Below, one piece after another: positions 1 to 8,563 of a stretch of DNA of 41,045 bases. This DNA is from an uncultured Pelagibacteraceae bacterium (GTDB lineage: Bacteria > Pseudomonadota > Alphaproteobacteria > Pelagibacterales > Pelagibacteraceae): contig CACNFS010000008.1 in NCBI GenBank assembly GCA_902619835.1, positions 1-41,045 on the forward strand, written 5' to 3'. The notes under the pieces are model-generated. The model was not told where the DNA came from and did no database searches. It saw only the letters and a list, made by a program, of their open reading frames with translations. Made by a program: the position numbers and the translations under genes. Each line of letters starts with the position of its first letter. Position 1 is the first letter of the stretch.

Positions 1-796
1 CATTCATTAAAAAATAACCAAAAATAATTCCAAAAATTGGAATTAGATAAGCTACTTGGGTTTGAAAAACCAAACCATTAACTGTTAGAATTCTAAATCT
101 AATTAACCATGCAAATCCGGTTGCAATAATGCCTAGGTATAACAAAGAAAGTGTCGACGCGAAAGTTGGGTCAGAATTCCAAGGTGTTTCAAAAATTAAA
201 GAAAAAGGAAGTAAAAATATAACAGACCATAATGTTGTGGATGTAGTAACATTTTCGTTCTTTTGATTTTTAAGTTTCAAAGTTAATAAACCTCCAACAC
301 AGTAAAATGTTGATCCTAAAATAGTTATTAGGACATAAATAATATTTTCGTTATTGATAATTACCTTGTCAAAAAATAAAAATACAATTCCGCTAAATCC
401 AATTAAAACTCCAATTGATTTTAAAAAAGACAATTTTTCATCTTTTGTAAAAAAATGTGCAAGAATAGATCCACTTAAAGGCGTTGTACTCATTAATATC
501 GCGGCAAGATAACTATTTATCTTTGATGTGCCTACAGCTATTAGCACGAAAGGTATTGCAATATTACACAACCCAATAAGTGCGTACCATTTCCAATTTT
601 TATTAAATGCAAGAATTTTAATTTTTTTAATTTTACATAGGATTAATAAAGGTATACTTGCAAAAATCACTCTCACTAAAGCAAGTGTAAAAGGTTCATA
701 AGAATAAGTGGCAATTTTAATATTAAAGAAAGATGAACCCCATATAATTGCCAATAGGATTAATAGTAAGAAATCTAAGGTATTCGCCTCTTTCAT
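1..796 (-). CDS. EamA/DMT-family permease, C-terminus cut by window edge
   Basis: The minus-strand frame is open from an ATG at 796 to the window edge, giving 265 residues. The protein starts MKEANTLDFLLLILLAI and continues into IWGSSFFNIKIA, the WGSSF-type first-helix motif of EamA drug/metabolite transporters. About nine or ten hydrophobic segments follow, arranged as two repeats; the second repeat contains the STFYCVGGLL and GIIATGFAWLI helices. Family members are usually 280-300 residues, so about 20-35 C-terminal residues are missing. It should be an inner-membrane exporter or importer of small metabolites; the substrate cannot be read from sequence. It is divergent from glnA with 120 bp between the two starts. 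The family call is firm, the function open. Confidence 0.85.
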   Translation of the reverse strand, partial: MKEANTLDFLLLILLAIIWGSSFFNIKIATYSYEPFTLALVRVIFASIPLLILCKIKKIKILAFNKNWKWYALIGLCNIAIPFVLIAVGTSKINSYLAAILMSTTPLSGSILAHFFTKDEKLSFLKSIGVLIGFSGIVFLFFDKVIINNENIIYVLITILGSTFYCVGGLLTLKLKNQKNENVTTSTTLWSVIFLLPFSLIFETPWNSDPTFASTLSLLYLGIIATGFAWLIRFRILTVNGLVFQTQVAYLIPIFGIIFGYFLMN

Positions 797-865
797 CTCA
801 ATTTTATATTGTACGTATGTAATAAATGCATAGCTGATATATATTTTTAATTATACTCTAAAAAG

Positions 866-887
866 GTTCCTTATATATGTTCGGAAC
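866..887. promoter_or_regulatory. Inverted repeat GTTCC-N12-GGAAC upstream of glnA
   Basis: GTTCC (866-870) and GGAAC (883-887) form perfect 5-bp arms around a 12-bp AT-rich spacer, 29 bp before the glnA start. The GC-containing arms stand out in an otherwise AT-only gap. It could be an operator for a dimeric regulator or a leader hairpin. No NtrC-like TGCAC half-sites or sigma-54 GG/GC promoter elements are visible here. Confidence 0.3.
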
Positions 888-916
888 AAAATTAAAACTA
901 ATATTATGGAGCATTA

Positions 917-2323
917 ATGAGTTCAAAAAATATTCTTAAGCTTATGAAAGATAAGCAAGTAGAGTTTGTAGACCTAAGGTTTACAGATCCCAAGGGGAAA
1001 CTTCAACACTTAACAATGGACGCAACTGTTGTAGACGAAGATATGCTTGATAAGGGAGTATTTTTTGATGGTTCTTCAATTGCAGGATGGAAAGCAATAA
1101 ACGAATCTGACATGATTTTAAAACCAGATTTAGAAAAACCAATAATTGATCCGTTTAACTCGCATACCACACTTAATATTTTCTGCGATATTTTAGATGC
1201 TGTAAAAAAAGATCCATATGAAAGAGATCCGAGGGGAACTGCTAAAAAAGCTGAAGCCTATCTGAAAAAAACTGGAATAGGAGATAAATCTTATTTTGGC
1301 CCAGAGCCTGAATTTTTCGTATTCGATGATGTAAGGTTTAAAAATGATATGAATGAAACAAGTTTTAATATTGATAGTTCTGAGGGCCCTTATAATACTG
1401 GGAAAAAATATGAGAATGGAAATTTAGGTCATAGACCAGGTATAAAAGGAGGATATTTTCCTGTTCCTCCAGTCGATAGTGCCCAAGATATGAGGGGAGA
1501 GTATTTAAAAGCACTAAAAGATATGGGTGTTAAAGTAGAAAAACACCATCACGAAGTAGCTCCGAGTCAACATGAATTAGGTATGTATTTTGGAACTTTA
1601 ACAAATCAAGCTGATAACGTTCAATTATATAAATATGCTGTGCAAATGGTTACTAACTCTTTTGGGAAAACAGCAACATTTATGCCAAAACCTGTAAAGG
1701 GTGATAATGGCTCAGGTATGCATTGTCATCAATCTATTTGGAAAGGAAACACTCCACTTTTTATGGGTAAAGAATATGCCGGATTATCAAAGGAAGCACT
1801 TTACTACATTGGTGGAATTCTTAAACACGCTAGAGCGATAAACGCTTTCGCAAATGCAACGACAAACAGCTATAAAAGATTAATACCTGGCTTTGAGGCT
1901 CCAGTAATTTTAGCTTACTCTGCTAGAAATAGATCCGCATCATGTAGAATACCTGTGATAATGAATCCAAAGGCTGCAAGAATGGAGATAAGATTTCCGG
2001 ACGCCGCGGGTAATCCATATTTAACATTTGCTTCTATGCTTATGGCTGGGATTGATGGTATCAAAAATAAAATAGACCCGGGTAAACCTTTTGATCAAGA
2101 TCTTTACTCTTTATCTGAGGAGGAGGTAAAAAAATTACCGACAGTTTGTGGATCTTTAAGAGAAGCTATGCAAAACCTTGATAAAGATAGAAAATTCTTA
2201 ACTGAGGGTGGAGTATTTACTGATGATCAAATAGATGCCTATATTGAGCTTAAATTTCAAGAAATTTATAATTTTGAGCATACACCTCATCCCATTGAAT
2301 TTGAGATGTACTATAGTGGCTAA
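917..2323 (+). CDS. glnA: Glutamine synthetase, type I
   Basis: This enzyme makes glutamine from glutamate, ammonia and ATP and is the main entry point of ammonium into cytosolic metabolism. At 468 residues it matches bacterial GSI. The beta-grasp signature DGSSIAGW lies at 51-58, the ATP-binding KGDNGSGMHCH at 261-271, and a PGFEAPVILAYSARNRSAS segment contributes glutamate-site residues. The DLYSL segment places a tyrosine at residue 397, the adenylylation position of GSI-beta enzymes, so control by covalent modification is possible. The ATG at 917 follows GGAG (908-911) at 5-nt spacing, an unusually clear Shine-Dalgarno for this window. The stop TAA overlaps the sufA stop on the other strand. 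The alphaproteobacterial neighbour glnB is not adjacent. Confidence 0.97.
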   Translation: MSSKNILKLMKDKQVEFVDLRFTDPKGKLQHLTMDATVVDEDMLDKGVFFDGSSIAGWKAINESDMILKPDLEKPIIDPFNSHTTLNIFCDILDAVKKDPYERDPRGTAKKAEAYLKKTGIGDKSYFGPEPEFFVFDDVRFKNDMNETSFNIDSSEGPYNTGKKYENGNLGHRPGIKGGYFPVPPVDSAQDMRGEYLKALKDMGVKVEKHHHEVAPSQHELGMYFGTLTNQADNVQLYKYAVQMVTNSFGKTATFMPKPVKGDNGSGMHCHQSIWKGNTPLFMGKEYAGLSKEALYYIGGILKHARAINAFANATTNSYKRLIPGFEAPVILAYSARNRSASCRIPVIMNPKAARMEIRFPDAAGNPYLTFASMLMAGIDGIKNKIDPGKPFDQDLYSLSEEEVKKLPTVCGSLREAMQNLDKDRKFLTEGGVFTDDQIDAYIELKFQEIYNFEHTPHPIEFEMYYSG

Positions 2324-2655
2324 ACTTTAAAGGACTCTCCACAACCGCATCGCTCAGTTTCATTCGGATTTTTAAAGATGAACTGAGAGGAAAATTTTTC
2401 TTGCTTATAATCCATTTCAGTTCCTAGTAAGTAAATGATTGCTTTAGGGTCAATAAATACCTTTACACCTTTTTCTTCGATAACTTCTTCATTTGGTTTA
2501 ATTTCTCTCGCGTATTCCATAATATATGACATTCCCGCACAACCTCCAGATTTTATTCCCACTCTTACACCTATAGCGGAGCTCTCAGCTTTAGACATGA
2601 TCTGTTTTATTCTATTTGCCGCATTATCACTTAATCTAATTATTTGCTCACTCAT
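2320..2655 (-). CDS. sufA: A-type Fe-S carrier protein SufA/IscA/ErpA
   Basis: A 111-residue HesB/IscA-fold protein that receives Fe-S clusters from the SufBCD scaffold and passes them to apo-proteins. The three cluster-ligand cysteines are present: one in GGCAGMSY and two in the C-terminal ERCGCGESF. Length is normal for the family. It is the last gene of the suf operon; its ATG overlaps the sufT stop as ATGA, consistent with translational coupling. SufA, IscA and ErpA cannot be told apart from sequence alone, and the name follows the operon. Its stop overlaps the glnA stop by 4 nt, with no room for a terminator. Confidence 0.93.
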   Translation of the reverse strand: MSEQIIRLSDNAANRIKQIMSKAESSAIGVRVGIKSGGCAGMSYIMEYAREIKPNEEVIEEKGVKVFIDPKAIIYLLGTEMDYKQEKFSSQFIFKNPNETERCGCGESFKV

Positions 2656-2954
2656 AAATTTAACTCTAATTTAGCTGCTTCTGACATTTTATCTTTAGTC
2701 CAAGGTGGATCCCAAACTAGTTTTAAATCGACATCCCCAACCCCTTCAATTTTTAATATATTCTCTTTTACTGAATTAGGCAAACTTTCAGCTACTGGGC
2801 AATTTGGTGAGGTTAAAGTCATTTCTATTATCACTTTATTATCATTAACTATCTCAATCTTATAAATGAGACCTAATTCAAAAATATTAACTGGGATTTC
2901 TGGATCATAGATTTTTTTAATTTCAGATATTATTTTTTCTTTTAAGCTAGTCAT
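2652..2954 (-). CDS. sufT: SufT-type Fe-S assembly factor (DUF59/MIP18 family)
   Basis: A 100-residue DUF59 protein. The family hallmarks are the DPEIPVNIFELGLIY segment near the N-terminus and the conserved cysteine in TSPNCPVAESLP; the C-terminal LVWDPPWTKDKMSE segment matches PaaD/SufT proteins. Members help mature Fe-S proteins, acting after cluster assembly or as a target-specific carrier. It lies between sufU (4-nt gap) and sufA (ATGA overlap), a typical place in SUF operons that carry it. The family and operon role are well supported; the precise biochemical step is not known for most members. Confidence 0.9.
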   Translation of the reverse strand: MTSLKEKIISEIKKIYDPEIPVNIFELGLIYKIEIVNDNKVIIEMTLTSPNCPVAESLPNSVKENILKIEGVGDVDLKLVWDPPWTKDKMSEAAKLELNL

Positions 2955-2958
2955 AAAA

Positions 2959-3402
2959 TTAATTTTTATTTTCTAACGCTGATAAAAGTGTATGCCAAGC
3001 CATGGTTGCACATTTAATACGCATTGGAAACTCTTGAACACCAGATAATGAGGAAATTGTTGTTATTTGATCCTCGGATAAGCTATTTAAAGTGATTTTG
3101 GATTTATTTTTTAACATATTTAAAAAATCATCAGTAATTTTTTTCGAAAATTGTATATCTCTCCCTTTTAATGTATCAGTGAGAATTGAAGCTGATGCTA
3201 AAGATATTGCACACCCTTCACCTTCAAAACTTAAACCTGAAATATTTTTATCTTTATCTAATTTTAAATAAATATGAACTTTGTCTCCGCATAAAGGATT
3301 ATGTGCTTTTGCATCATGATTATATCCTTTGCACTTACCCTTATTTCTAGGATTTTTTGCGTGATCCAAAATAATTTCCTGGTATAGTTCTTTTAATTCC
3401 AT
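2959..3402 (-). CDS. sufU: SufU-type NifU-like sulfur transfer protein
   Basis: A 147-residue NifU/IscU N-terminal-domain protein. It has the three conserved cysteines, in NPLCGDKV, EGEGCAISLASAS and RIKCATMAWHTL, and the extra spacer between the second and third cysteine (about 20 residues) that separates SufU from IscU. SufU proteins carry zinc and accept persulfide sulfur from SufS, doing the job of SufE. The ATG directly follows the sufS TAG stop with no gap. No sufE is present in this operon, so SufU is the likely sulfurtransferase partner of SufS here. A scaffold role like IscU is the alternative. Confidence 0.9.
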   Translation of the reverse strand: MELKELYQEIILDHAKNPRNKGKCKGYNHDAKAHNPLCGDKVHIYLKLDKDKNISGLSFEGEGCAISLASASILTDTLKGRDIQFSKKITDDFLNMLKNKSKITLNSLSEDQITTISSLSGVQEFPMRIKCATMAWHTLLSALENKN

Positions 3403-4620
3403 CTAAATTTGAAAAACTTTTTTACATTTTTTTATTGACTCACTTAAAATATCAATATCTTCTTTACTATTATAAACTCCAAGCGAAGCTCTTGCTGAAG
3501 CAGCGATCCCGAGTTTGTCGTGTAGGATTTGACAACAATGATGTCCCGCTCTTATAGCTACTCCGTCATCATCTAAAATTGTTGCTATATCATGTGGGTG
3601 AATTCCTTTCATTGTGAAGGATATTATTGACGCTCTATTTTTAGGATTACCGATAATATTGATAGAGTTGTCTTTCCTTAATTTTTCTAAACCATACTCA
3701 AGTATTTGACTTTCATGTTGCTCTATATTTTTAATTCCTAGTTTTTGGATAAATTTTATAGCTTTAGCAAATGCTACGACCTCCGCGGTTTGCATTGTTC
3801 CTGCCTCAAATTTTGTAGGCGACTCTGCGTAAGTTATCTTATTTTTTCTTACATCACTTATCATTCCGCCCCCTCCTTGATATGGTGGCAATTCATCAAT
3901 CCATTTTTTTTTAGCAAAGAGAATACCAAGTCCGTTTGGACCGTACATTTTATGACAAGAAATTGCATAAAAATCACAATCTAAGTCTTGTACATCTATA
4001 ACTAAATGAGGAGCGCCTTGTGTACCATCAATTAATACTGGAATATTTTTTGATTTGGCTAAATCAATAATTTTTTTAATTGGCATTATAGTACCCGTTA
4101 CATTTGAAATATGTGTAAAAGCAATCATCTTGGTTTTTTCAGTAATTAGTTTTTTAAATTCATCAATGTTAATTTCTCCGTTTTCATTCATTGTCGCAAA
4201 TTTTATTACAGCTCCTTTTTTTTCCCTTAAATAATGCCATGGTACATAATTTGAATGGTGCTCTAATTCAGTAATGAGAATTTCATCGCCTCCTTTTATA
4301 AATTTTTCTCCATACGTACTTGCCACTAAATTTATTGCTTCAGTTGCTCCTTTTGTAAAAATTATTTCTTCTCTATGCTTAGCATTAACATAAGATTTAA
4401 CTATATCTCTTGTTTCTTCAAATTTATTTGTAGCTTTAACAGCTAGCGTATGAACACTTCTTCCAACATTTGAAAATTCAGTTTCATAAAACCTGGAAAT
4501 CTCATCGATTACTTCTTTCGGTTTTTGTGAAGAATTAGCGCTATCCAAGTATGTTAATGATTTGCCTTTAATTTTTTGTTTAAATATTGGAAATTTAGAT
4601 TTTATATCATTAAATTGCAT
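3403..4620 (-). CDS. sufS: Cysteine desulfurase SufS (class II, PLP enzyme)
   Basis: A fold-type I aminotransferase-like enzyme that releases sulfur from L-cysteine as an enzyme persulfide. The PLP lysine lies in ISCHKMYGPNGLG, the phosphate/substrate region in TELEHHSNYVPW, and the catalytic cysteine in RAGHHCCQILHDKLG near the C-terminus. The short loop around that cysteine is typical of class II (SufS/CsdA) enzymes. The start chosen is the ATG at 4620, preceded by GGGGAG about 7 nt upstream; a TTG one codon earlier is open but unnecessary. The gene overlaps the end of sufD by 11 nt. A second cysteine directly follows the catalytic one, where many homologues have Ala. Confidence 0.95.
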   Translation of the reverse strand: MQFNDIKSKFPIFKQKIKGKSLTYLDSANSSQKPKEVIDEISRFYETEFSNVGRSVHTLAVKATNKFEETRDIVKSYVNAKHREEIIFTKGATEAINLVASTYGEKFIKGGDEILITELEHHSNYVPWHYLREKKGAVIKFATMNENGEINIDEFKKLITEKTKMIAFTHISNVTGTIMPIKKIIDLAKSKNIPVLIDGTQGAPHLVIDVQDLDCDFYAISCHKMYGPNGLGILFAKKKWIDELPPYQGGGGMISDVRKNKITYAESPTKFEAGTMQTAEVVAFAKAIKFIQKLGIKNIEQHESQILEYGLEKLRKDNSINIIGNPKNRASIISFTMKGIHPHDIATILDDDGVAIRAGHHCCQILHDKLGIAASARASLGVYNSKEDIDILSESIKKCKKVFQI

Positions 4621-5851
4621 CAATTTGCTCCCCTATCCTAGACTCAAGAAAAGACTTTATTTTTTCTTCAGATATATTTTCAAGAATCTCATTGAGAAAA
4701 CCATTTATAAGAAGTTTTCTTGCAGCTTTTTTTTTGATCCCCCTTGTCATCAAGTAATGAATAGCCTCATCATCAATGCTCCCTGAAGTAGAACCATGTG
4801 AACATTTCACGTCATCAGCATAAATTTCTAGCTCTGGTTTAGCGCTAAATTCAGCTTGGTTTTCTAGAATTAAGGCTTTACTCAACTGATATGCATCTGT
4901 TTTTTGTGCAATATCTTTAACAAATATTTTGCCTTGATAAATTCCATTGCTATTTTCTTGTAAAACATTTTTAATTTTTTGATAACTTTTACAATTAGGA
5001 GCCAAATGATTTATTCGAGTTTTAATTTCTTGATGCTCATCTTTACCTAAACTTAGTCCTGATAAAATAAAGCAATTACTTTTCTCTTCATTCAAATTCA
5101 TATCTAAATCTACTTTGTTAAATTTTAGCCCAGAGGTTAAAATAAAATTTTGATAGCTTGAATTATATCCCTGTGATCCAAATATACTTTTATAAAAATA
5201 ACCATTACTTTTTGTTTTTTGGATTACAATATTTTTCAAAACTGAATTGTCTTTGATTTCTAAATTTTCAAAGGTGTTTTTGATATATTTACTTTTATGA
5301 TCAACATTATATTCTATTAAAATTAATTCTGAATTTTGATTCAATTTAATCTTATTCGAATTATTGATAATCTTATTATCTAAATTTGAAGTAAAATAAT
5401 TATAAATTACTATTGGTTTTTTACATTTGTAATCTTCCTGTATCTCTAAATCGAGCCCACCTAAAGTTAAAGCTTTGTTTAAATTTGAAAGGTTGTTTTT
5501 TGAATAATTTCTTAGATTATCCTCTGACTTTAAACTTTGAACTTTAACTTTTTCGTCTTCCTCAAATTTTATATCACTAGATTTGTATACTCCATTTACT
5601 AGTAAAATATAATTGTGCTCAAACTCATTGATTATATCAATTTTTTTATCAAAATTGAAATCATAGTTATTTTTAACACTTTTAAAATTTTTTTTTATAA
5701 TTGAATTTAAATCTGTAAATTTCCAATCCTCATTTTTTTTGTTTGGAAGACCAGTCTCAAAAAACAATTGCAAATTTTTTTTTCGATCTTTTTTTTCTTG
5801 CTCAGAAGCAACAGATATCTTTTCTAAATCAATAGCAAATAATTGTTCCAT
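4610..5851 (-). CDS. sufD: Fe-S scaffold subunit SufD
   Basis: A 413-residue SufB/SufD-family protein that forms the SufBC2D scaffold with SufB and the ATPase SufC. The N-terminal part (to about residue 150) is lysine/asparagine-rich and poorly conserved, with GLPNKKNEDWKFTDL matching the usual SufD N-terminal helix. The C-terminal half has the family beta-helix and the signature DDVKCSHGSTSGSIDDEAIHY with its conserved Cys and His. The downstream GIKKKAARKLLINGFLNE helix is also typical. ATG 5851 overlaps the sufC stop as TAATG. SufD lacks the catalytic residues of SufB and mainly supports iron entry and complex assembly. Confidence 0.94.
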   Translation of the reverse strand: MEQLFAIDLEKISVASEQEKKDRKKNLQLFFETGLPNKKNEDWKFTDLNSIIKKNFKSVKNNYDFNFDKKIDIINEFEHNYILLVNGVYKSSDIKFEEDEKVKVQSLKSEDNLRNYSKNNLSNLNKALTLGGLDLEIQEDYKCKKPIVIYNYFTSNLDNKIINNSNKIKLNQNSELILIEYNVDHKSKYIKNTFENLEIKDNSVLKNIVIQKTKSNGYFYKSIFGSQGYNSSYQNFILTSGLKFNKVDLDMNLNEEKSNCFILSGLSLGKDEHQEIKTRINHLAPNCKSYQKIKNVLQENSNGIYQGKIFVKDIAQKTDAYQLSKALILENQAEFSAKPELEIYADDVKCSHGSTSGSIDDEAIHYLMTRGIKKKAARKLLINGFLNEILENISEEKIKSFLESRIGEQIDAI

Positions 5852-6585
5852 TATCTTAAATTTATATACCCTGTTTTTTCCAATTCTTGACCTAAATCAG
5901 CACATCCAGTTTTAACAATTTTACCATTAGATAAGACGTGGATAAAATCAGGTTTAATATAATCAAGCAAACGCTGATAATGCGTGATTATTAAAAATGC
6001 ATTGTTTTTATTTTTATGAGAATTAACGCCATCTGCAACAATCCTAAGCGCATCTATATCTAATCCAGAGTCAGTTTCATCTAAAATAGCCAACTTTGGT
6101 TCCAGAAGTTTCATTTGAAGTATTTCGTTTTTCTTTTTCTCTCCACCAGAAAAACCAACGTTTAATTGTCTAGATAAAAACTTTTCATCAATTTTTAACT
6201 CTGAAGCTTTCTCCTTGATTAATTTTAAAAGAGAAATGGTGTCTAATTCCTTTTCACCTTTGGCTTTTCTAATAGTGTTCAATGAAGTTTTCAAAAAGTT
6301 AGTGGTGTTTACACCTGGAATTTCCAACGGATATTGAAAAGCTAAAAATATTCCTTTTTGTGCTCTTTCTTCAATTGGAATATCTTGTAAATTTTTTCCT
6401 TCATACTTTAAACTCCCGCTAATATTATAACCACTCTTTCCAGAAAGTATGTTAGCCAAAGTGCTTTTTCCTGATCCATTAGGGCCCATAATTGCATGCA
6501 CCTCGCCTGGTTTAATTTCTAAATTTAAACCATTTAAGATTGATTTATTATCAACAGAAGCTTTTAAATTTTGCAAATTGAGCAT
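5851..6585 (-). CDS. sufC: Fe-S assembly ABC ATPase SufC
   Basis: A 244-residue cytosolic ABC-type ATPase. Visible motifs are Walker A GPNGSGKST (around 35-43), a Q-loop in AFQYPLEIPGV, the signature LNVGFSGGEKKKNEILQ, Walker B LAILDETDSGLD and the H-loop histidine in LIITHYQRLL. The FSGGEKKRNE-type signature and the ETDSGLD Walker B region are diagnostic of SufC rather than of transporters, and there is no membrane subunit nearby. It drives conformational change in the SufBCD scaffold. Its ATG overlaps the sufB stop as TAATG, and its own stop overlaps sufD in the same way, so B, C and D are likely translationally coupled. Confidence 0.97.
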   Translation of the reverse strand: MLNLQNLKASVDNKSILNGLNLEIKPGEVHAIMGPNGSGKSTLANILSGKSGYNISGSLKYEGKNLQDIPIEERAQKGIFLAFQYPLEIPGVNTTNFLKTSLNTIRKAKGEKELDTISLLKLIKEKASELKIDEKFLSRQLNVGFSGGEKKKNEILQMKLLEPKLAILDETDSGLDIDALRIVADGVNSHKNKNNAFLIITHYQRLLDYIKPDFIHVLSNGKIVKTGCADLGQELEKTGYINLR

Positions 6586-8018
6586 TATCCAACGCTCCCC
6601 TCAAGACTGATAGAAACTAACTTTTGAGCCTCAACTGCAAACTCCATTGGTAGTTGTTGAAGTACCTCTTTGCAAAAACCATTAACTATAAGACTAACAG
6701 CTTCCTCTTGGTTAAGTCCTCTCTGATTACAATAAAATAATTGGTCTTCATTAATCTTTGATGTCGTTGCCTCATGCTCAACTGTAGAGGACGAGTTTTT
6801 GCTTCTAATGTAAGGCACTGTATGAGCACCACATTTATTACCCATTAGTAATGAATCGCATTGCGTATAATTTCTAGAATTTAATGCTTTGGGTCCTATG
6901 TCCACAAGTCCCCTGTAAGTATTATCAGCTTTGCCCGCTGAAATTCCTTTTGATATAATTTTACTCTTTGTGTTTTTACCTAAGTGAATCATTTTTGTAC
7001 CTGTATCTGCTTTTTGATGGTTATTTGTAATAGCTATAGAGTAGAATTCACCTACTGAATTTTCACCTTGCAATATACAACTTGGATATTTCCATGTAAT
7101 AGCCGATCCTGTCTCGACTTGTGTCCATGAAATTTTGGAATTCTTACCTCTGCATGCTCCTCTTTTAGTTACAAAATTATAAATTCCTCCTACACCATCT
7201 TTATCTCCAGGATACCAATTTTGTACAGTTGAATATTTTATTTCCGCATCGTCCAGTGCAACTAATTCTACATTTGCTGCATGTAATTGATTTTCGTCTC
7301 TCATAGGAGCTGTGCAGCCCTCAAGATAACTTACATAGCTACCTTTATCTGCAATTATGAGAGTTCTCTCAAATTGGCCTGTTTCAGAAGCGTTAATTCT
7401 AAAATACGTTGAAAGCTCCATAGGGCATCTTGTGTTTGGCGGAATATAAACAAAAGAACCGTCGGTAAATACCGCAGAATTTAGTGTAGCAAAATAATGA
7501 TCACTAATTGGAATTACAGATCCAAGGTATCTTTTAACTAAATCAGGGTGTTTAATAATTGCTTCGGATATTGGACAAAAAATTATACCTTTTTTATCCA
7601 GCTCACCTTTAAAAGTTGTTGCAACAGAAACCGAGTCAAAAACTGCATCTACTGCAACTCCACTTAACCTTTTTTGTTCATTCAGCGGGATTCCTAATTT
7701 ATTATAAGTTTCAATAAGTTTTGGGTCAACTTCATCTAAGCTGTTTGGTTTATCTTTCATACTTTTTGGTGCTGAGTAGTAATAAAGGTCTTGATAATCA
7801 ATTCTTGGATACTTAGGTTTTTGCCAATTAGGCTCTTTTAATACTTTTAACCTGTTAAAAGCTTTTAATCTCCAGTCTAGCATCCACTGAGGTTCTTTTT
7901 TAATTTTAGAAATAAATCTAATCGTGTCTTCAGAAAGCCCTTTAGGAGCTTTGATATTTTCTATATCGGTTGTAAAACCATATTTATATTCCTGATTTTT
8001 TAATTCTTCACTTTTCAT
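6585..8018 (-). CDS. sufB: Fe-S scaffold subunit SufB
   Basis: A 477-residue SufB, near the usual 470-500. Strongly conserved segments include [15 protein letters not shown]-like [16 protein letters not shown] at the N-terminus, [39 protein letters not shown] and, near the C-terminus, the cluster-building region with [13 protein letters not shown] and [13 protein letters not shown]. SufB accepts persulfide sulfur from SufS/SufU and is where the nascent cluster forms, together with SufC and SufD. It is the first structural gene after iscR, separated by 3 nt from the iscR stop. The assignment is very secure. Confidence 0.97.
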   Translation of the reverse strand: MKSEELKNQEYKYGFTTDIENIKAPKGLSEDTIRFISKIKKEPQWMLDWRLKAFNRLKVLKEPNWQKPKYPRIDYQDLYYYSAPKSMKDKPNSLDEVDPKLIETYNKLGIPLNEQKRLSGVAVDAVFDSVSVATTFKGELDKKGIIFCPISEAIIKHPDLVKRYLGSVIPISDHYFATLNSAVFTDGSFVYIPPNTRCPMELSTYFRINASETGQFERTLIIADKGSYVSYLEGCTAPMRDENQLHAANVELVALDDAEIKYSTVQNWYPGDKDGVGGIYNFVTKRGACRGKNSKISWTQVETGSAITWKYPSCILQGENSVGEFYSIAITNNHQKADTGTKMIHLGKNTKSKIISKGISAGKADNTYRGLVDIGPKALNSRNYTQCDSLLMGNKCGAHTVPYIRSKNSSSTVEHEATTSKINEDQLFYCNQRGLNQEEAVSLIVNGFCKEVLQQLPMEFAVEAQKLVSISLEGSVG

Positions 8019-8021
8019 GTT

Positions 8022-8432
8022 TTAATTTATTTTTGTTAAATCTTGTAATTTCACTTTTTCAAAAAAACCATTTATATGTTGATCTAATTGATCCCATAAA
8101 TTATGCGTTATGCATTTCATTGATCTATTATTACAACCTCGTTTTGAATTTTTTTTACAATTAAGTGTCCTAACTTCCTCATCGACTGCATAAATAATAT
8201 TTGATAATTTGATTTCAGATGCCGGTTTTTCTAAAACATAACCTCCATTAGCACCCCTTGAACTTTTTACTAACTTATTATTTTTAAGTTTTAAAAAAAT
8301 TTGCTCTAGATAAGCTAAGGAAATGTTTTGTCTTAAAGAGATCTCTGTTAAACTTATAGGTCCGTCTTTAGCATTTGATGCCAAGTCAGCCATAGCCATA
8401 ACTGCATATCTACCTTTATTAGTTAGTTTCAT
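8022..8432 (-). CDS. iscR: Rrf2-family Fe-S regulator, IscR-like
   Basis: A 136-residue Rrf2 transcription factor. The N-terminal winged helix contains KGRYAVMAMADLA and NISLAYLEQIFLKLK, with the wing in SSRGANGGYVLEKP. C92, C100, C107 and H110 reproduce the Cys3His ligand set that holds a [2Fe-2S] cluster in IscR (spacing slightly longer than in E. coli). It heads the suf operon and presumably senses Fe-S status to control it. A palindrome matching the IscR type-1 pattern lies 37-53 bp upstream of its start, overlapping the likely -35. The leader would be only about 7 nt and shows no clear Shine-Dalgarno. Whether it is a true IscR orthologue or a SufR-like Rrf2 paralogue is not decided. Confidence 0.92.
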   Translation of the reverse strand: MKLTNKGRYAVMAMADLASNAKDGPISLTEISLRQNISLAYLEQIFLKLKNNKLVKSSRGANGGYVLEKPASEIKLSNIIYAVDEEVRTLNCKKNSKRGCNNRSMKCITHNLWDQLDQHINGFFEKVKLQDLTKIN

Positions 8433-8445
8433 AATTTTGTGTTGT

Positions 8446-8451
8446 ATTATA
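8446..8451 (-). promoter_or_regulatory. Putative -10 element of the suf operon promoter
   Basis: On the minus strand these six bases read TATAAT, a perfect -10 consensus, 14 nt before the iscR ATG. A 17-bp spacer places the -35 at 8469-8474, where no consensus hexamer is found; the IscR-like palindrome lies there instead. Transcription would start at about 8439. Confidence 0.6.
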
Positions 8452-8464
8452 ACAGTTTTGATAG

Positions 8465-8489
8465 AATTCCTACTATTTTAGTAGGGATT
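8465..8489. promoter_or_regulatory. IscR type-1-like operator over the suf promoter
   Basis: The core CCTACTA-TTT-TAGTAGG (8469-8485) is a perfect 7-bp inverted repeat with a 3-bp centre, extended imperfectly by AT pairs to 8465-8489. Its ACT-N4/5-AGT spacing and flanking C/G pairs resemble the known IscR type-1 site (pattern YGACT-N4-AGTCR). It covers the expected -35 of the suf promoter, which would suit autorepression by the IscR encoded immediately downstream. It also lies 75-99 bp upstream of the divergent hydrolase gene. Confidence 0.65.
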
Positions 8490-8563
8490 AAAAAAAAATA
8501 TTTGTCGCATAAAAACGTGATATAAATCTGTACTTTTTTTTTTAATAATAATCATTATCAAGT

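Noticed and set aside
797-916. Sigma-54 promoter or NtrC sites before glnA
   Set aside because: No GG-N10-GC element or TGCAC-type half-sites could be found in the gap.
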